From Limnospira fusiformis SAG 85.79 (lineage in GTDB: Bacteria > Cyanobacteriota > Cyanobacteriia > Cyanobacteriales > Microcoleaceae), in assembly GCF_012516315.1 (NCBI RefSeq), contig NZ_CP051185.1:2097403-2161402 (forward strand): 64,000 bases of DNA, written 5' to 3'. A program made the position numbers and the translations under genes. Below the pieces are notes generated by a model, which worked only from the letters and a program-made list of their open reading frames with translations, did no database searches and had not been told where the DNA came from. Of the stretch, positions 7,342-16,404 are shown in pieces. The stretch's first letter is position 1. Each line of letters begins with the position of its first letter.

Positions 7342-8898
7342 CTAAATCCCTAAACTCACGCCACTGCGTCGGATATCCCCAGTTCCTAAAATAGTCCCAT
7401 CAGCATTAGTGGCGACTCCATTAACCCCACCAAAAAACATATTCCGTTCCCCCCATTGGACAATTTCGCTATGGTCAGCAAGTTGCAGATGATTAATCTC
7501 GGTTTGATTAAAACCGGGTTCGACATCAAAACGATAATTCTCCCAATGGACACGGGGACGATTAACGGCGGCGGCTAAGGACATCCCAAAATCGAGATAA
7601 TTGGAGATTACTTGCAAAATGGCGGTGCGAATACGATTAGACCCGCCAGACCCGATCACCATCTCTAAACGATCGCCATCTAAAATCAAAGTAGGAGCCA
7701 TCATCGAGGATAGTCGCACATTTTCCCGCCACTCGTGGAAGCCGTGGGGGTTCAAATCTTCCTCACCCAACATATTATTAATCATAATCCCGGTCCCCGG
7801 AATCATATAACCCGACCCCTCCCCGTTAGAAGTAGTAACACTAGCCGCATTCCCCTCACTATCCACAACACTAATATGAGTGGTACTCCCCCACTTATTC
7901 ACGGTCTCCTGTAATTCTTGTAGATAGGGTTGTAGATGTTCTGGGGACAGGAACTCAGCAGCCATATTCTGTTCATGAAGGCGATCGTCAAACCCCTGTT
8001 TTCTAACAGTATTAGTTAATCTCATTACATCCGCTAACATACGGAGATGCCGACAACTACCAAACTCCAGATTAGCAACTTCAATTCCCGACAGCAGTTC
8101 CAACCCCAAGCCAATGAGCGTTCCCCCGGAACTCGGAGGCGGATTAGTCAAAATCTGTTTTCCCCGATAACCAATTCTTAACGGTTGGCGTTCAATCACC
8201 CGATACCGTCTCAAATCTTCCTCAGTCAAATAGCCACCCCCCTGCTGACAATCAGCCACCAATTGCCGAGCAATTTCCCCCTGATAAAACTCCTCAAATC
8301 CCTGTTGCACCAGATATTCCAGAGTATTCGCTAGATTTTTCATAACTATTCGTTCACCAGCTTGGAGAATCGAGCCTTGGGGAGCATAAATTTCCCGACC
8401 TTCCGGGGAACTCAATAAAATGGACGAGAGAATCGGGTTAAAAGTATAGGCTTGGAAAGTATTAATTTCTAAACCATTTTTAGCCAAATTAATCGCGGGT
8501 TCAGCCACTACCTTTAAAGGCAGTTTTCCTAGGGTCTGGTGAACCTTAAACACCCCAGCCGCCACACCCGGAACGGCCATAGAACCCAAACCAATATGAA
8601 ATTCCTGAACACTGCCACCAAAATTGACATCAACCGGGTAAAAATCTACTTGACTTTTTGATTGTTTAATGCTTGGTGTTTGTGTAAAGAAATCAAATAA
8701 AATATTCTGATTGGTGTGGGTGTGAGCCAACAGGAAACCTCCCCCACCTAGGGAAGTTAACCCCGGTTCAGCCACACAAGCAGCCAGCATGGACGCGACG
8801 GCTGCATCAAAAGCATTACCCCCCAGGGGGAACATTGCTAACCCAGCCAGTGCGGTTTCTTGATGGCCGGCTGCGACGACACCATTTAGTTTCTGCAT
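7342..8898 (-). CDS. ggt: Gamma-glutamyltransferase family protein
   Basis: 518 residues. Ntn-hydrolase that cleaves gamma-glutamyl bonds (glutathione and related peptides) after self-processing. The nucleophile Thr is in STTHISVVDSEGNAASVT, about two thirds along, and the oxyanion/substrate segments GSGGSNRIRTAILQV and NPPPSSGGTL are present. The N-terminus (GVVAAGHQETALAGL) has no signal peptide, so it is probably cytosolic, unlike many periplasmic GGTs. It could act on a substrate other than glutathione. Divergent from the DUF4168 genes. Confidence 0.88.
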   Translation of the reverse strand: MQKLNGVVAAGHQETALAGLAMFPLGGNAFDAAVASMLAACVAEPGLTSLGGGGFLLAHTHTNQNILFDFFTQTPSIKQSKSQVDFYPVDVNFGGSVQEFHIGLGSMAVPGVAAGVFKVHQTLGKLPLKVVAEPAINLAKNGLEINTFQAYTFNPILSSILLSSPEGREIYAPQGSILQAGERIVMKNLANTLEYLVQQGFEEFYQGEIARQLVADCQQGGGYLTEEDLRRYRVIERQPLRIGYRGKQILTNPPPSSGGTLIGLGLELLSGIEVANLEFGSCRHLRMLADVMRLTNTVRKQGFDDRLHEQNMAAEFLSPEHLQPYLQELQETVNKWGSTTHISVVDSEGNAASVTTSNGEGSGYMIPGTGIMINNMLGEEDLNPHGFHEWRENVRLSSMMAPTLILDGDRLEMVIGSGGSNRIRTAILQVISNYLDFGMSLAAAVNRPRVHWENYRFDVEPGFNQTEINHLQLADHSEIVQWGERNMFFGGVNGVATNADGTILGTGDIRRSGVSLGI

Positions 8899-9036
8899 AT
8901 TTGAGGAACTTCTGATCTACAAAATAATTCAAAATAATTATGCTGTGTTATAGCCTGATCCTGTTCGGATTCTTAGAATTATGGGGCAGGTGTTGGCTAT
9001 GTCTAAATACAATTTCCCCTGAGTGAGGGGTGATTA

Positions 9037-9561
9037 ATGCTTGTTGCTACTTGGAGACGCGGATATATGAATTCTTGGCTGGCTTCTGTCTATAATCCCA
9101 TGAGCCGAAAAGGGTTACAAACACTTTTGGTCGGTATTTTCGCGGTGTTTGGAGTCCTTAGCGGAGTGGTCCCGGACTTGTTATCCCCTACAGGTCGGTC
9201 AGGGACTTTCGCTCACGCACAGCAAAGCCCTAATATTACTGATGATGAAATTCGCAATTATGCCCGTGCCGTTTTATTGATTGAACCTAGGCGCAAACAG
9301 GCCTATGATGAGATTAGGGGAATTGCAGGGGGTACGGTTCCAGAGGTGATCTGTAGCGATCGCCGCCGTATTAATAGCTTGAATCGAGATTTAAGGGCGA
9401 TCGCCGTTAATTATTGCAATCTGGCTAAAGATTTTATTGAACAGCACAATCTAACCATTAATCGATTTAACGAGATTACTCGATTACAACAAGATAACCC
9501 ACAACTGCAACGGCAAATTCAGGCAGAGTTACTTCGTCAACAGCGTAGTAACGGCAACTAA
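9037..9561 (+). CDS. Secreted DUF4168-family protein
   Basis: 174 residues. An N-terminal hydrophobic segment (about 25-45, LQTLLVGIFAVFGVLSGV) followed by AHAQQ looks like a signal peptide. The mature part follows the DUF4168 pattern: ITDDEIRNYARAVLLIEPRRK, a Cys pair (VICSD and NYC) and LTINRFNEITRLQQ. Function of the family is unknown. GAGGGG precedes the ATG. A paralogue follows at 9637, separated by a terminator-like hairpin. Confidence 0.8.
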   Translation: MLVATWRRGYMNSWLASVYNPMSRKGLQTLLVGIFAVFGVLSGVVPDLLSPTGRSGTFAHAQQSPNITDDEIRNYARAVLLIEPRRKQAYDEIRGIAGGTVPEVICSDRRRINSLNRDLRAIAVNYCNLAKDFIEQHNLTINRFNEITRLQQDNPQLQRQIQAELLRQQRSNGN

Positions 9562-9572
9562 TTCTATATTAC

Positions 9573-9605
9573 TCCCCTAAGCATTTTAGGGGAATTTGTG
9601 TTATT
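9573..9605 (+). terminator. Terminator-like hairpin between DUF4168 paralogues
   Basis: TCCCCTAA and TTAGGGGA form an 8-bp stem with a 5-nt loop, followed by a T-rich but interrupted stretch. It probably gives partial termination after the first paralogue. Confidence 0.6.
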
Positions 9606-9636
9606 TATTGATTACCTTACGGAGTAACCAACTACT

Positions 9637-10125
9637 ATGAAACTACTACATCATGGGCATTTACATCGGCTACTCATTCAGTCCACTGCCATCACTATTT
9701 TATCTAGTGTCGGACTGGTGACGGGGTGGGTTCCTAATTTAACGGCTCCATCCCTAACCGCGAGTTTTAGCACGACCGCTAGAGCCGGAAATCCTACCTT
9801 TACTAATCAGGAGATTACCAGCTACGCTCAAGCAGCGATCGCACTAGAATCCAGACGGCATCAGGCGGTTGAGGAAATTAAAAGAATTGTCGGACAAGTG
9901 CCGCGCATTCTCTGTGACGAGCCGACTAGCATTAATATGCTACCTGGAAATGCTCCCCAAATTGCGGTTAGCTACTGTGACCAAGCCAAACGCATTATTG
10001 AAAGCAAAGGATTAACTGTTAGTCGCTTTAATGAAATCACCCGCCATCAACAATCTGATAGCCGATTCCGAGAGCGCATTCAAGCGGAAATTCTCCGAAT
10101 TATGCAATCTCCTGATGGACGATAG
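9637..10125 (+). CDS. Secreted DUF4168-family protein, paralogue
   Basis: 162 residues. A signal-peptide-like N-terminus ends near TTARAGNP. The core FTNQEITSYAQAAIALESRRH, the Cys pair (ILCDE and SYCDQ) and LTVSRFNEITRHQQ align with the gene at 9037, so this is a tandem duplicate. The two Cys residues are conserved and could form a disulphide outside the cytoplasm (inference). Function unknown. Convergent with the next gene, whose end abuts at 10126. Confidence 0.8.
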   Translation: MKLLHHGHLHRLLIQSTAITILSSVGLVTGWVPNLTAPSLTASFSTTARAGNPTFTNQEITSYAQAAIALESRRHQAVEEIKRIVGQVPRILCDEPTSINMLPGNAPQIAVSYCDQAKRIIESKGLTVSRFNEITRHQQSDSRFRERIQAEILRIMQSPDGR

Positions 10126-10911
10126 TTAGGAATTGGGGATTCTGCGACTGTGTTGTATTATCCCCATCAACAACTGATTGGCGATCGCATAAATTCCCCT
10201 CCATTCATCTCGGCGGATTTTGCGTAAATAAAACCAAATCCCTCGATACAAATCGACCAAACGCCGACCGCGATACTCTTTTTGAATGCCACCCATATCA
10301 AGTCGGATACCGTCAAGGTTATAGTTATTTAGGTTTAAGGGGTTGAGTTTAGTCAACCCTTCTTTCTCCGCAAATTCTTGATATGTTAAACCTTCGCGAT
10401 TACATAACCTCGATTTCTCATCATCAATCCACTCACTCACCACCCAATTTTTACTCGCAAATAAAAACTCAGCCATATCTTTTGTTACCCCACAATATTT
10501 TAAACGAATCCCCACCGGAATTTCACCCCAGGGACCATGAACCCATATAAAATCGGGGTCAAAAAATGCTTTAAATGCTATCGGTTCCGCCCCATTTATG
10601 GTGATTTTTGCCACTCTACCCACCATCCCACAACCGATAATTTTCGCAGTGATATTTATCGATTTTTCCGATTCTTTATCAAGACAATTTATCCAAAAAT
10701 TAACAGTAAAATTAGTGGTGTTAATCAGCCGGACATAAATTGCCAAGCCATCCAGAAACGCCCTAATTTCCGATACCCCCAAGCCTCTATCCGGGTCTAA
10801 ATAAGAGGCGATCGGTTCGCCAAAGTATAACTTATTGGTACCCGTTTTTAGACAAAACTCCTGGCAGAGCTTATAAAATCTATAGGGTGAGATTAATTCA
10901 GTTTGTGCCAT
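10126..10911 (-). CDS. Kinase-like orphan protein
   Basis: 261 residues from the ATG at 10911 (AGGG 12 nt upstream); an upstream ATG at 10932 and a GTG at 10989 are alternatives. The middle shows a glycine-loop-like IGCGMVGRVAKI, an FKAFF Lys, a Glu in WGEIPVGI, a hinge-like NWVVSEWID and an LDMGG that could replace the DFG motif. A clear HRD catalytic Asp is not seen. This suggests a small, perhaps degenerate, protein-kinase-like fold, known in some bacterial effector kinases. The assignment is by eye and tentative; treat as unknown otherwise. A single-gene unit, divergent from the solute-binding protein. Confidence 0.6.
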   Translation of the reverse strand: MAQTELISPYRFYKLCQEFCLKTGTNKLYFGEPIASYLDPDRGLGVSEIRAFLDGLAIYVRLINTTNFTVNFWINCLDKESEKSINITAKIIGCGMVGRVAKITINGAEPIAFKAFFDPDFIWVHGPWGEIPVGIRLKYCGVTKDMAEFLFASKNWVVSEWIDDEKSRLCNREGLTYQEFAEKEGLTKLNPLNLNNYNLDGIRLDMGGIQKEYRGRRLVDLYRGIWFYLRKIRRDEWRGIYAIANQLLMGIIQHSRRIPNS

Positions 10912-11047
10912 AACTATGATCGACCCTAACATCCCCTGATGACAGTTCAAAATCCCCACTCTCCCCTCTAATAATTCCTGGTTGAACACAGGGTAAGCTA
11001 TATTTCTGAGTGAACTTCTGTTAACAAATGTCCACTACATTGATTTT

Positions 11048-11905
11048 ATGAGAAATATCATCCGGGTTTTGCTGACCCTAACTCTGTGTAGCCTATTTCC
11101 CCTAAATGCGATCGCCGGAACCGTCCTCGAAGACATCAGAAGAACAGGTATTCTCAAAGCCGGAGTTAGACAAGATGCCGCTCCCTTGGGTTATCTGTCT
11201 CCAGAAACCGGAGAATGGGAAGGGTACTGTATCCAACTCATGGAACTTCTAGCTAGTCGCCTCACCCAACAACTACAACTTAATCAACCCGTCCAAGTCC
11301 AACTGCTACAGTCCACCCTCGAAAATCGGGAGTCTATCGTCGCTGATGGAACCGTCCACCTAGAATGTGGCCCCAACACTGTCACCCGCACCCCTCCACC
11401 TGGGATAGTCTATTCCGATCGCTTTATCGCCACAGGAAATCACCTATTAGTTGCCGCAGATAATCAAACCTTAATCAACCCAGATGGTGCCATGGAAAAC
11501 ATCATTATTGGTGTACTTCCTAACACCCTTACCCAGCGATTTATCAGCAGTCGTTATTCCCTAGCTCAAATCGTGCAATATCATGGCACATCAGGCCGCG
11601 CCGATGCCGTGCGCGATGTTCTTAATCGGGAAATCAACGCCTTCGCCAGTGATGGTTTATTGCTAATTGGGGAAGTGTTGCGCCAACCAGATATTAACCC
11701 TCAAGACTATGCCATCATCCCCCAACAACCGCTAACCTGTGAGTTCTACGGCATGATCGTACCCGAAGGAGACATCGCCTGGTTAAATACCATCAACTCA
11801 TTGATTTTAGTTGAAGAAACCCTGGAAATTCTCCAAAGTCTCTATGGTCGCGACTCCGCCTATGTAGCCACCACACAAGCCGCCTTAGAAAAGTGTACCC
11901 GTTAG
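11048..11905 (+). CDS. Extracellular solute-binding protein, family 3
   Basis: 285 residues. A clear signal peptide (about 1-23, ending NAIAG) is followed by the classic start of an amino-acid-type binding lobe, LEDIRRTGILKAGVRQDAAPLGYL and GEWEGYCIQLMELLA. Lobe two includes IGVLPNTLTQRF and FASDGLLLIGEVL. It would bind a small solute, probably an amino acid, in the periplasm. No ABC permease or ATPase is adjacent, so its transport partner is elsewhere or it serves as a sensor. Confidence 0.82.
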   Translation: MRNIIRVLLTLTLCSLFPLNAIAGTVLEDIRRTGILKAGVRQDAAPLGYLSPETGEWEGYCIQLMELLASRLTQQLQLNQPVQVQLLQSTLENRESIVADGTVHLECGPNTVTRTPPPGIVYSDRFIATGNHLLVAADNQTLINPDGAMENIIIGVLPNTLTQRFISSRYSLAQIVQYHGTSGRADAVRDVLNREINAFASDGLLLIGEVLRQPDINPQDYAIIPQQPLTCEFYGMIVPEGDIAWLNTINSLILVEETLEILQSLYGRDSAYVATTQAALEKCTR

Positions 11906-11961
11906 CTAATCACTTAGCTTTCATCAACCCTCCTCTTCACCCAGGGGAGGGTCGGGGAATG

Positions 11962-12510
11962 TTATTGAGCAGTTTCCGAAGTGGGAATACCTAATCGTTT
12001 CCGTAAAGACTCAGCGCGACGTTTAGCAATTTGATTATTAGGTTCTAAACTCAGAGACTTTTCGTAGGCTTCTAAAGCCTGAGAAGTCAGCTTTTTGCGT
12101 TCGTAAGCATAACCTAGATTATTGCAAGCCGTCGCATATTCAGGAGTTAGCTTTAATGCTTCCTTATAATTACGAATCGCGATATCGTATTCTTCCTTAG
12201 CAAAGTGAGCATAACCCAAGGCATTATAAATCATGGCTATGTTCTCCGGCGACTCCTCTTCCTCTACTGCTTTCAGAGCTTTTTGCAAAACAGCGATCGC
12301 CTGAGAATACAAATTTTTATCATTATAAATACAGCCTAATTGGTAATATTCCTGAGCTGTTCCTTTACCCTGAGAAAGCTGCTGTTGCAATTGCGACATC
12401 TTACTCTCAACTTCGCGAGTTCTGAAAATCTGACGCACAATAAAAAAGCCAGAACCCGACAAAAAAACCAGCAGTAATACCAGATAAACAACTGCGAGAT
12501 TACTATCCAT
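11962..12510 (-). CDS. Membrane-anchored TPR protein
   Basis: 182 residues. One N-terminal membrane segment (about 5-25, VVYLVLLLVFLSGSGFFIV) is followed by a short coiled coil and about three tetratricopeptide repeats (YYQLGCIYNDKNLYSQAIAV, YNALGYAHFAKEEYDIAIRN, CNNLGYAYERKKLTSQALEA). It is probably a protein-protein adaptor at the membrane. It lies 90 bp downstream of rplT in the same direction. Specific partner unknown. Confidence 0.8.
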   Translation of the reverse strand: MDSNLAVVYLVLLLVFLSGSGFFIVRQIFRTREVESKMSQLQQQLSQGKGTAQEYYQLGCIYNDKNLYSQAIAVLQKALKAVEEEESPENIAMIYNALGYAHFAKEEYDIAIRNYKEALKLTPEYATACNNLGYAYERKKLTSQALEAYEKSLSLEPNNQIAKRRAESLRKRLGIPTSETAQ

Positions 12511-12600
12511 TTTTAATCTTAAATTACCAATTTTATCCTACCTTGAAGAAGGATAGAATTATCTCCATCCTTCGTTCAAAGTTTACCAAGTTAAAATCCC

Positions 12601-12957
12601 CTAGGATTGAGCTTGAGCAGCTTTAGCGACCACTTTTTCAAAGGTATCTGGGTCAAGAACTGCCATTTCCGCCAGCATCTTGCGATTGATTTCAATGTCA
12701 GCTTTTTTCAAATTTCCCATCAGTTGACTATAACTGATGCCGTGAACTCTAGCAGCGGCATTAATCCGGGTAATCCACAGGCGGCGGAAGTCGCGCTTGC
12801 GTTTCTTTCTATCCCGATAGGCGTTACGCAGCGCCTGCATAACCCGCTGATTAGCAATTCGGAAATTTTTGGATTGAGAGCCGCGAAATCCTTTGGCAAG
12901 TTTCAGAATTTTTTTGCGACGTTTACGGGCAACATTACCACGTTTAACTCGTGTCAT
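12601..12957 (-). CDS. rplT: 50S ribosomal protein L20
   Basis: 118 residues, the full family length. [20 protein letters not shown] is the typical basic N-terminus that binds 23S rRNA early in 50S assembly; the C-terminal globular part ends near TFEKVVAKA. It lies 40 bp downstream of rpmI, the usual rpmI-rplT pair. infC is not adjacent here. Confidence 0.98.
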   Translation of the reverse strand: MTRVKRGNVARKRRKKILKLAKGFRGSQSKNFRIANQRVMQALRNAYRDRKKRKRDFRRLWITRINAAARVHGISYSQLMGNLKKADIEINRKMLAEMAVLDPDTFEKVVAKAAQAQS

Positions 12958-12997
12958 TGTTGTTTTTCCTTAAAATTGAGTTGATCGAACTATAACG

Positions 12998-13195
12998 TTA
13001 CAAATACGGCATCATCAGACGCACGTTTTCAGCATCGCGCTCATCGACAATAGTCGTTTTTGACAAACGGCGCTTGCGAGTTGCACTTTTGTGTTGCAGC
13101 AGGTGACTCTTAAAAGCCTTGCGGCGTGCGAGTTTGCCGCTTCCCGTTACCTTAAAGCGCCTAGCGGCTGATTTACGAGTTTTGAGTTTGGGCAT
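12998..13195 (-). CDS. rpmI: 50S ribosomal protein L35
   Basis: 65 residues starting [15 protein letters not shown], the standard L35 start; a 7-codon upstream extension is rejected. Basic, with the TRKRRLSKT segment. First gene of rpmI-rplT. A TATAAT box on the minus strand at 13230-13225, about 30 bases before the ATG, is a probable -10. Confidence 0.97.
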   Translation of the reverse strand: MPKLKTRKSAARRFKVTGSGKLARRKAFKSHLLQHKSATRKRRLSKTTIVDERDAENVRLMMPYL

Positions 13196-13224
13196 GAAAT
13201 GGCTGGAATTCGACACAAGCTATG

Positions 13225-13230
13225 ATTATA
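13225..13230 (-). promoter_or_regulatory. -10 box for rpmI-rplT
   Basis: A perfect TATAAT lies on the minus strand about 30 bases upstream of rpmI, within a small palindrome (GCTATAATCATAGC). No clear -35 is seen. Confidence 0.5.
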
Positions 13231-13263
13231 GCATTTGCTGGGATTCATGAGAAGGAAAATTGA

Positions 13264-13698
13264 TTAACTTTCGGGATGTTGTTTATGATGATGCACCTCA
13301 ACGACGGTGTGAACATTACCTCTGGGGTTAAAGTCGCCTTTGATGTGAACTGACAGGGGGTCACAGGCGGCTACAAAGTCATCAAGGATCTGGTTAACTG
13401 ATTCCTCATGGGATATGTAGCGATCGCGATAACTGTTAATATAGAGCTTGATGGACTTTAACTCTACCACCGACTGATCAGGCACATAGGTTAAATCAAT
13501 GGTGGCAAAATCTGGATATCCAGAAAACGGACACTTACAGGTAAACTCCGGTAACACTATGTTAATTTGATAGCTGCGTCCGGGTCGGGGATTGGGGAAG
13601 GTGATTAACTGTCCCTCAGTAATCTGTCTCTCACCATATTTAAGTTCTGTATTAGTAACCGATTCAGTCTCAGAGGATTTTACCTGGGAGTTACTCAT
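13264..13698 (-). CDS. queF: NADPH-dependent preQ0 reductase
   Basis: 144 residues from MSNSQ; a longer start at 13737 is possible. Reduces the nitrile of 7-cyano-7-deazaguanine to preQ1 in queuosine biosynthesis. The short, unimodular type. The catalytic Cys and Asp are in FTCKCPFSGYPDFATI, the NADPH/QueF motif is LKSIKLYINSYRD, and the C-terminal His-rich end follows DFNPRGNVHTVVEVHH. Convergent with nothing; its neighbour rpmI lies just downstream in the same direction. Confidence 0.93.
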   Translation of the reverse strand: MSNSQVKSSETESVTNTELKYGERQITEGQLITFPNPRPGRSYQINIVLPEFTCKCPFSGYPDFATIDLTYVPDQSVVELKSIKLYINSYRDRYISHEESVNQILDDFVAACDPLSVHIKGDFNPRGNVHTVVEVHHHKQHPES

Positions 13699-13842
13699 AT
13701 TTGGCTCAACAATGAACAACCAATTGCGATCGCCCATTTCCTTGACTAAATGACCCGTGGTTGGTCTAATAGCAATATCATCAAGGCGATCGCCATTTAA
13801 CTAATCCCGTTGATCATACCCCAAAGTTTATCCATAACAGCC

Positions 13843-14427
13843 ATGTCAAATCCTATACAAAATTCTACAGCCTCCAACCCCACCCCACCCGAAGGCGGAA
13901 ATAGTAGTTATTCACCCTCAGTCCCCATATCCCTATATCGAGAGGTGACAGCGGAATTACAGGGGTCTCAAAACCTAATCAATTCTCTGAGAACCCAAAA
14001 TCAACAACTTCTCGAAGAAAATCAAAATTTGCGCGAAGAACTTAATCATGTAGTTCAGGCGGCCAATCAATTCTATCTAGCCGTTGAATCAGTCCAAGGG
14101 AAAAAACAGATGCCATCGATGGGAGTTCCCCCTGTCAATCCTAGCTTTAGTGTTAATCCCGTCTCGCCGCCACCGAACTTTTATGAACAGCCGACAACCG
14201 AGACTCCCCAACCAGATCTAGTCTTTCCCCCAACCAGCGACGGGCCAGACATCCCGCCGCCCCAATTTACCGAGGAACCAGAAGGACGACTGCGACCCGC
14301 ATCAAGACCCGATAGGGCCGAATTAAGTGGGGTCTGGCTAATTGTTTCCATCGCCCTAATTGTAGTAGCCGCCTTTGGTATGGGCTATTGGGTAGTTCGT
14401 CCCCTGTTGCAGCAACAAGGGCGCTAA
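13843..14427 (+). CDS. Membrane-anchored coiled-coil/Pro-rich protein
   Basis: 194 residues from ATG 13843; an upstream TTG frame is rejected. Order: Ser/Pro-rich N-terminus, a coiled coil around residues 30-80 (TAELQGSQNLINSLRTQNQQ), a Pro-rich linker (about 90-150) and one C-terminal membrane span (GVWLIVSIALIVVAAFGMGY), leaving most of the protein on one side. The architecture is common in cyanobacterial hypothetical proteins; no known function. Confidence 0.75.
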   Translation: MSNPIQNSTASNPTPPEGGNSSYSPSVPISLYREVTAELQGSQNLINSLRTQNQQLLEENQNLREELNHVVQAANQFYLAVESVQGKKQMPSMGVPPVNPSFSVNPVSPPPNFYEQPTTETPQPDLVFPPTSDGPDIPPPQFTEEPEGRLRPASRPDRAELSGVWLIVSIALIVVAAFGMGYWVVRPLLQQQGR

Positions 14428-14520
14428 TCGTTGATGAACCGGACAATCAGACCCAAATCAGACCCAAATTCCACGATCGCAGATGACTAAAGATCGTGGA
14501 ATTTTCTAGGTGGCGATCGT

Positions 14521-14961
14521 CTAACGACCAGCAAAACTGGTTTCTGGGAAAGCCGTCAAATTAGTGGCTGGTGAGGTTTCAGAAACACTAACCGAGGAAG
14601 TCTCAAGACTGACTGAAGGTTCAAAACCGCGCTCAAACTCACGTCTATTGACCTCACCCGCTTGTAGTGCAGTTTCCAAATGTTCAGCAGCTTTGCGAGG
14701 ATTACCACGGCCACAGAAAAACAGATCAGCCGCAAAATAGCCATACTCAGGCCAGGTGTGAATAGCAATGTGTGATTCAGCCAAGGTAGCTGTTGCCGTC
14801 ACTCCGTGGGGGCTAAATTGATGCACACAAAAGTCAATCAGGGTCGCTTCTCCTGCGGTGACTGCATCGAGTATAGCAGTGCGGATACGTTCAGGGTCAT
14901 TTAAAATATCTGCAGGACAATGCCAAGCGTCAATGACCAGATGGGTTCCCAATTGTTTCAT
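14521..14961 (-). CDS. speD: S-adenosylmethionine decarboxylase proenzyme
   Basis: 146 residues from MKQLGTHLVIDAW. A GTG seven codons upstream is an alternative; GGAGG lies 14 nt before the ATG. Makes decarboxylated SAM for polyamine synthesis. Self-cleavage at Ser in LAESHIAIHTWPE generates the pyruvoyl cofactor; CVHQFSPHGVTA and FFCGRGNP are family motifs. The C-terminus carries an extra Ser/Thr-rich tail of about 30 residues beyond the usual bacterial end. No other polyamine gene is adjacent. Confidence 0.95.
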   Translation of the reverse strand: MKQLGTHLVIDAWHCPADILNDPERIRTAILDAVTAGEATLIDFCVHQFSPHGVTATATLAESHIAIHTWPEYGYFAADLFFCGRGNPRKAAEHLETALQAGEVNRREFERGFEPSVSLETSSVSVSETSPATNLTAFPETSFAGR

Positions 14962-15165
14962 GCTGCGCGGTTTTACCTCCACCCTTAAATGGTCTCAAAC
15001 TTTTTCAGTCTATCACATCAGTTAAATTGCGATCGCACCATTACAAAATCCTGTCGTTCCCTCTTAATCCCTCTTAACTCTGAGATACGGCGATCGCCTA
15101 GGGGCGCGCCTGGGCAGTTCCCCGAAGCCGCCCCCGGACCTCTCCTCTAGGAGAAGGCGATCGAG

Positions 15166-15522
15166 CTATTGGTGGGTAGCCCCATTAGGAAGAATAGTTC
15201 CTTCCATAGTAGTATGATCCAAATTAGCCACACTCAAACTCGCCCCAATCAGATTCGCCTGATTCAGGTTAGCCCCCGCCAAATTCGCCCCCCGTAGTGA
15301 AGTCAGTAGCAGTCCAGCACCACAAAGATTAGCATCAGTCAGGTTAGCCAAGCGCAGATCAGCTTCTAACAAGTTAGCCCCCGCCAAATTCGCCCCCGTT
15401 AAATTCGCCCCCCGTAAATCAGCTTTACTGAGATTAGCCAACCGTAGATCAGCGGATTGTAACGTTAAGCCATTGAGGTTAGCCCCCGTCAAATTCGCCC
15501 GCGTCAAATTCGCCCCCGTCAA
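15166..15522 (-). CDS. Pentapeptide-repeat protein, 3' fragment of split gene
   Basis: 118 codons of A(D/N)LxX pentapeptide repeats (for example LTGANLTRANLTGANLNG), predicted to form a right-handed quadrilateral beta-helix. The apparent Met start is inside a repeat. The frame continues upstream without a break into repeat sequence that belongs to the gene at 15539-16210 in the other frame, so this is probably the C-terminal half of one gene of about 348 codons separated by a frameshift near 15536. Confidence 0.7.
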   Translation of the reverse strand: MTGANLTRANLTGANLNGLTLQSADLRLANLSKADLRGANLTGANLAGANLLEADLRLANLTDANLCGAGLLLTSLRGANLAGANLNQANLIGASLSVANLDHTTMEGTILPNGATHQ

Positions 15523-15538
15523 ATTCGCGCCATTGAGG

Positions 15539-16210
15539 TTAATTCGCCCCCGTCAAATTCGCCCCCGTCAAATTGGCAATACAGAAATTACTATTTTGTA
15601 TAACTGACTCACTCAAATCAGCCCCCGTCAAATTCGCCCCACTCAAATTTCCTTGATTTAAGTGAACCCGGATCAGAGTAGCCCCCGTTAAATTCGCCCC
15701 ACTCAAATCTATCTCACTAAGAATAGAGCGGTTTAAATTAGCTCCCGTCATGTGCGCCCCACTGAGAACAGATCGAGTCAGGGTCGCCCCAACCAAAATA
15801 GCATCAGTCAGTTGAGAACCATTCAGCAGACAAGTTCCAATCAAACTTGCTCCGGTGAGGTTAACCCCTGTTAAATTAACCTGAGACAAAATCGCCCCGC
15901 TCAAACTCGCCCCACTCAGGTCAGCTTGATGCAAAACTGTTTCCGTCATAGTAGCCCCGGTCAAATTCGCATCAATCAAAACCGCCATTGATAGATCCGC
16001 ATAACTCAACTGAGATCTACTCAGGTTCGCACCAATCAAGCGGGTATGAACCATCAGGGCTTCTGCCAAATTCGCCCCGCTCAAGTTGATCCGATTTAGG
16101 GTAACTTCATTGAAAATTGCTGCCATTAGGGAGATATCGCTAAAGTTTCGCTCCCCTTGGGCATATCGAGTTAAAAGTTTATTAACAGTAACCGTTTTAG
16201 GCTTGCTCAT
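15539..16210 (-). CDS. Pentapeptide-repeat protein, 5' fragment of split gene
   Basis: 223 residues. A short non-repeat N-terminus (MSKPKTVTVNKLLTRYAQG) leads into about 40 pentapeptide repeats. It stops at a TAA created where the repeat unit is out of phase (GCG AAT TAA CCT CAA T); removing AATT restores GCG AAC CTC AAT and joins it to 15166-15522. This could be a real inactivation, slippage in repetitive DNA, or a sequencing error. Role unknown; the family is structural. Confidence 0.75.
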   Translation of the reverse strand: MSKPKTVTVNKLLTRYAQGERNFSDISLMAAIFNEVTLNRINLSGANLAEALMVHTRLIGANLSRSQLSYADLSMAVLIDANLTGATMTETVLHQADLSGASLSGAILSQVNLTGVNLTGASLIGTCLLNGSQLTDAILVGATLTRSVLSGAHMTGANLNRSILSEIDLSGANLTGATLIRVHLNQGNLSGANLTGADLSESVIQNSNFCIANLTGANLTGAN

Positions 16211-16404
16211 ACAAAAGGAATAATTGACTAACTCTATTGGAATAGAAATTGAAAAGGGATATTTTCCATGAACTCCAACCGAAAAAGCTCATAGAATATG
16301 CGGGTGAACTGATGGTTAACAACAAAAAGATCTACTCGCCCCGGAGTCGATACCCACAGGCTACCTGCTGACCGCCTCAGAAGGCTTTAGCTAATTGCCC
16401 CCAT

